Shown here: positions 5,328 through 6,956 of the stretch, piece by piece | How the letters are laid out: every line of letters begins with the position of its first letter | How positions within the stretch are numbered: the stretch's first letter is position 1 | Source of the DNA: Actinomycetota bacterium | GTDB lineage: Bacteria; Actinomycetota; Actinomycetes; Streptosporangiales; Streptosporangiaceae | Direction: 5' to 3' | DNA: 6,956 bases | NCBI GenBank assembly: GCA_003168295.1 | Contig: PMST01000308.1 | Location: forward strand, 1 to 6,956 | Notes under the pieces: generated by a model | What the model was told of the DNA's origin: nothing | The model's input: only the letters and a program-made list of their open reading frames with translations | Database searches by the model: none | Position numbers and translations under genes: made by a program

Positions 5328-6650
5328 TCAAATCAGGCGGCGCTTGCGCAGGTAGGCGGCCAGGTCGTCGTAGGTTCCGCCCTCGTTGGCGAACAGCGCC
5401 ACGTTGCGGGCGGTGTCGAACCAGGCGCCAAGCGACGGCTTGACCTCGGCGATCGCCGCCTCCAGGTCCGGTGTGCCGATCATCCGAGGCTCGCCGCGGC
5501 GGACCGAGTCCATCAGGGCCCGCTCGGCCGCCGTCTCGCAGATGTGCGCGATGTCGGCGCCCGAGTAGCCGTCGGTCTGCTTGGCCAGCTTGCCCAGGTC
5601 GATGCCGGCCACCGGGCGGTCCTTGAGGTGGTAGCGGAACACCCCTTCGCGGGCGGCGCCGTCGGGCGGCAGCACCAGCAGCGTCCGGTCGAAGCGGCCG
5701 GGCCTGCGCAGCGCGCTGTCCACGTCCCACGGGTGGTTGGTCGCCGCCAGCAGGAAGACGCCCTCGTTGTTGCCTGAGATGTCGTCAAGCTCCAGGAGCA
5801 GCTGGTTAACCGCGCTGCGCATGGGCGTGTGCCGCAGCTGCGAGCGCTTCTGCCCGATCGCGTCCACCTCGTCGAGGAACAGCACGCACGGCGCGTTCCG
5901 CCGGGCGATCTCGAACAGCTCGTGGATGTTCCGCTCGCTCTGCCCCACGAACATGTCGATGATGTCCGCGAACGACACCGCGATGAACCTGGCGCCGAGC
6001 TCGCCCGCCACCGCCCGGGCGATGAACGTCTTGCCGCACCCCGGCGGCCCGTAGAGCAGCAGCCCGCCACGGAGCGACTTACCGTACAGCCGTCGCAGCT
6101 CGGGGTTGCGCATCGGCGCCAGGAACGCCGCCTCGAGGCGCGCCTTCACCTCGGTCATCCCGGCCACGTCGGCGAGCTTAAGGCCGGTATGCTCGGCGTC
6201 GTACGCGTCCGCTTCGTCGATGCCCGCGGACGCCGAGTCCTCGTCGCCTTCCCCGATGAACATCGCGGGCAGGACGTCGCGCAGCTCGTCCTCGGCCGCA
6301 GACCAGTCGTACCGCGACGGCTTGCCCTTCTCGCCAGCATCCTGCCCGGCGGCCGTGGCGGGTCGCGGGGGCATCGACCCGGATCGTTCGGGAGAGATGA
6401 CAACCGGATCAGCCGGGGGCGGCCCTGCGGCAGCACCCGGCTCCGGTGGCAGGCCCGGGTCGGTCAGCAGGCTCAGCGCGTGCGCATTGCCCGGATCGCG
6501 CTGCAAAACGGCGCCCAGGTGCCTGACCGCCTCGTCACGCTGGCCTGCCCCCAGCAGCAGCGTGGCCAGGTGTAGGCGGAGCGGCACATCCTCGGGCATA
6601 GAGTTAACCGCCTTGCGGAGGCTGTCCAGCACGGTGGGTTCGGGTTCCAT
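5328..6650 (-). CDS. AAA+ ATPase of CDC48/FtsH/Vps4-like type with N-terminal TPR, no protease domain
   Basis: The product is 440 aa. Residues 7-62 make about one and a half TPRs ('LRLHLATLLLGAGQRDEAVR', 'QRDPGNAHALSLL'). A Pro/Ala-rich linker (64-110) and an acidic segment (115-155) follow. The AAA module begins at 'LADVAGMTEVKARLEAAF' (159-176). Walker A is GPPGCGKT (201-208), the pore-loop region 'DMFVGQSERN' (232-241), Walker B VLFLDEVD (256-263) and sensor 1 'AATNHPW' (302-308, Asn305). The arginine fingers lie in 'ALRRPGRFDR' (313-322) and sensor 2 is GYSGAD (361-366). All catalytic residues are intact, so it should be an active hexameric remodeller. There is no HExxH peptidase and no second AAA ring. 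The C-terminal helices ('VKPSLGAWFDTARNVALF') recall Vps4-type tails. ATG 6650 is preceded by a GGACGG-like ribosome site four bases upstream. It is co-directional with the Maf gene and overlaps nothing. Confidence 0.92.
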   Translation of the reverse strand: MEPEPTVLDSLRKAVNSMPEDVPLRLHLATLLLGAGQRDEAVRHLGAVLQRDPGNAHALSLLTDPGLPPEPGAAAGPPPADPVVISPERSGSMPPRPATAAGQDAGEKGKPSRYDWSAAEDELRDVLPAMFIGEGDEDSASAGIDEADAYDAEHTGLKLADVAGMTEVKARLEAAFLAPMRNPELRRLYGKSLRGGLLLYGPPGCGKTFIARAVAGELGARFIAVSFADIIDMFVGQSERNIHELFEIARRNAPCVLFLDEVDAIGQKRSQLRHTPMRSAVNQLLLELDDISGNNEGVFLLAATNHPWDVDSALRRPGRFDRTLLVLPPDGAAREGVFRYHLKDRPVAGIDLGKLAKQTDGYSGADIAHICETAAERALMDSVRRGEPRMIGTPDLEAAIAEVKPSLGAWFDTARNVALFANEGGTYDDLAAYLRKRRLI

Positions 6651-6737
6651 GCATCCGTCCGGGTAGATTCGGCCATTCGCCTGCTGCCAGTGCGCCTTCT
6701 TACAGGGTAATGCGCCCTAGCCCTCACCACCCCCGGC

Positions 6738-6956
6738 TCAGGTCCACAGGTCGGTCACGCTGATGCCGAGCTCGGCCAGGAGGCGGCGCAGCAGAGGCAG
6801 GGAAATGCCGAGCACGGTGCCATGGTCGCCTTCTATCCCCTCCACGAACCAGCCGCCGCGTCCGTCCAGGGTGAACGCCCCGGCCACGGCGAGCGGCTCC
6901 CCGGACGCGACATAGGCCGCGATCTCCTGCTCCGACGGCGTACCGAACCTGACCCG
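6738..6956 (-). CDS. maf: Maf family nucleoside triphosphate pyrophosphatase, C-terminal part (5' end outside window)
   Basis: The last 72 residues are encoded, read from the window edge at 6956 to a TGA at 6738-6740. The family's C-terminal landmarks are in order: '[20 protein letters not shown]' (2-21), '[20 protein letters not shown]' (24-43), the loop '[14 protein letters not shown]' (43-56) and '[11 protein letters not shown]' (57-67). Maf/YhdE-type enzymes hydrolyse non-canonical or modified nucleotides such as dTTP/UTP or m7GTP to the monophosphate plus pyrophosphate. The catalytic N-terminal half is outside the window, so the subclass cannot be assigned. The loop residues His-Gly-Thr replace the more usual Pro-x-Asn. 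The stop lies 87 bp before the AAA+ start on the same strand, so co-transcription is possible. No clear terminator hairpin is seen in the gap. Confidence 0.9.
   Translation of the reverse strand, partial: RVRFGTPSEQEIAAYVASGEPLAVAGAFTLDGRGGWFVEGIEGDHGTVLGISLPLLRRLLAELGISVTDLWT

Noticed and set aside
4730..5443. 237-aa plus-strand frame opposite the TPR gene
   Set aside because: Antisense shadow; the TPR periodicity on the minus strand is unmistakable.
5829..6575. 248-aa plus-strand frame opposite the AAA+ gene
   Set aside because: Antisense shadow of an AAA+ domain with all its motifs intact.
6651..6737. Possible promoter (TACCCT on the minus strand at 6704-6709) or small hairpin (AGGG/CCCT) before the AAA+ gene
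   Set aside because: No matching -35, and only a four-base stem; not strong enough to list.

Overview
The window has very high GC content, with GC-rich third codon positions and long open shadow frames. It contains a DinB/DUF664 protein, a DUF1707 protein and a probable leaderless gene start. Together these point to a GC-rich actinomycete chromosome (Streptosporangiales, Streptomycetales or a related group). The genus cannot be fixed from the sequence alone. Nothing here looks like a phage, plasmid or CRISPR locus, and no rRNA or tRNA gene was seen.

Layout, left to right. The 3' end of a beta-propeller-like gene (+, 1-358) runs tail to tail into a DinB/DUF664 gene (-, 367-885). A 136-bp divergent intergenic region follows, with a perfect 12-bp inverted repeat and a probable leaderless promoter. 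It leads into a free-standing B3/B4 (PheT editing-domain-like) protein (+, 1022-1801). That gene overlaps, tail to tail by 38 bp, a DUF1707 plus LiaF-C-like protein (-, 1764-2408). The DUF1707 gene starts inside the 3' end of a class I SAM methyltransferase gene (-, 2303-3217). Next is a roughly 200-bp non-coding stretch with an AT-rich island and evenly spaced TGAGC/GCTCA half-sites. It abuts a decayed MFS transporter (+, about 3426-4282), which lacks its N-terminal part, carries a frameshift and has lost its stop codon.

The right side is a minus-strand block: the 3' end of a Maf-type nucleotide pyrophosphatase (6738-6956), an AAA+ ATPase with an N-terminal TPR and no protease domain (5328-6650), and a TPR protein with four C-terminal membrane spans (4283-5317). 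The last two are 10 nt apart and almost certainly form one translational unit.

The best candidate for an under-described system is the AAA+/TPR-membrane pair. It combines a Vps4/CDC48-like remodelling ATPase with a membrane-anchored TPR partner, and its substrate is unknown. The other second-look items are regulatory (the divergent inverted repeat and the half-site array) and evolutionary (the MFS remnant and the nested methyltransferase/DUF1707 arrangement). Most of the remaining genes are ordinary actinobacterial housekeeping or accessory genes.
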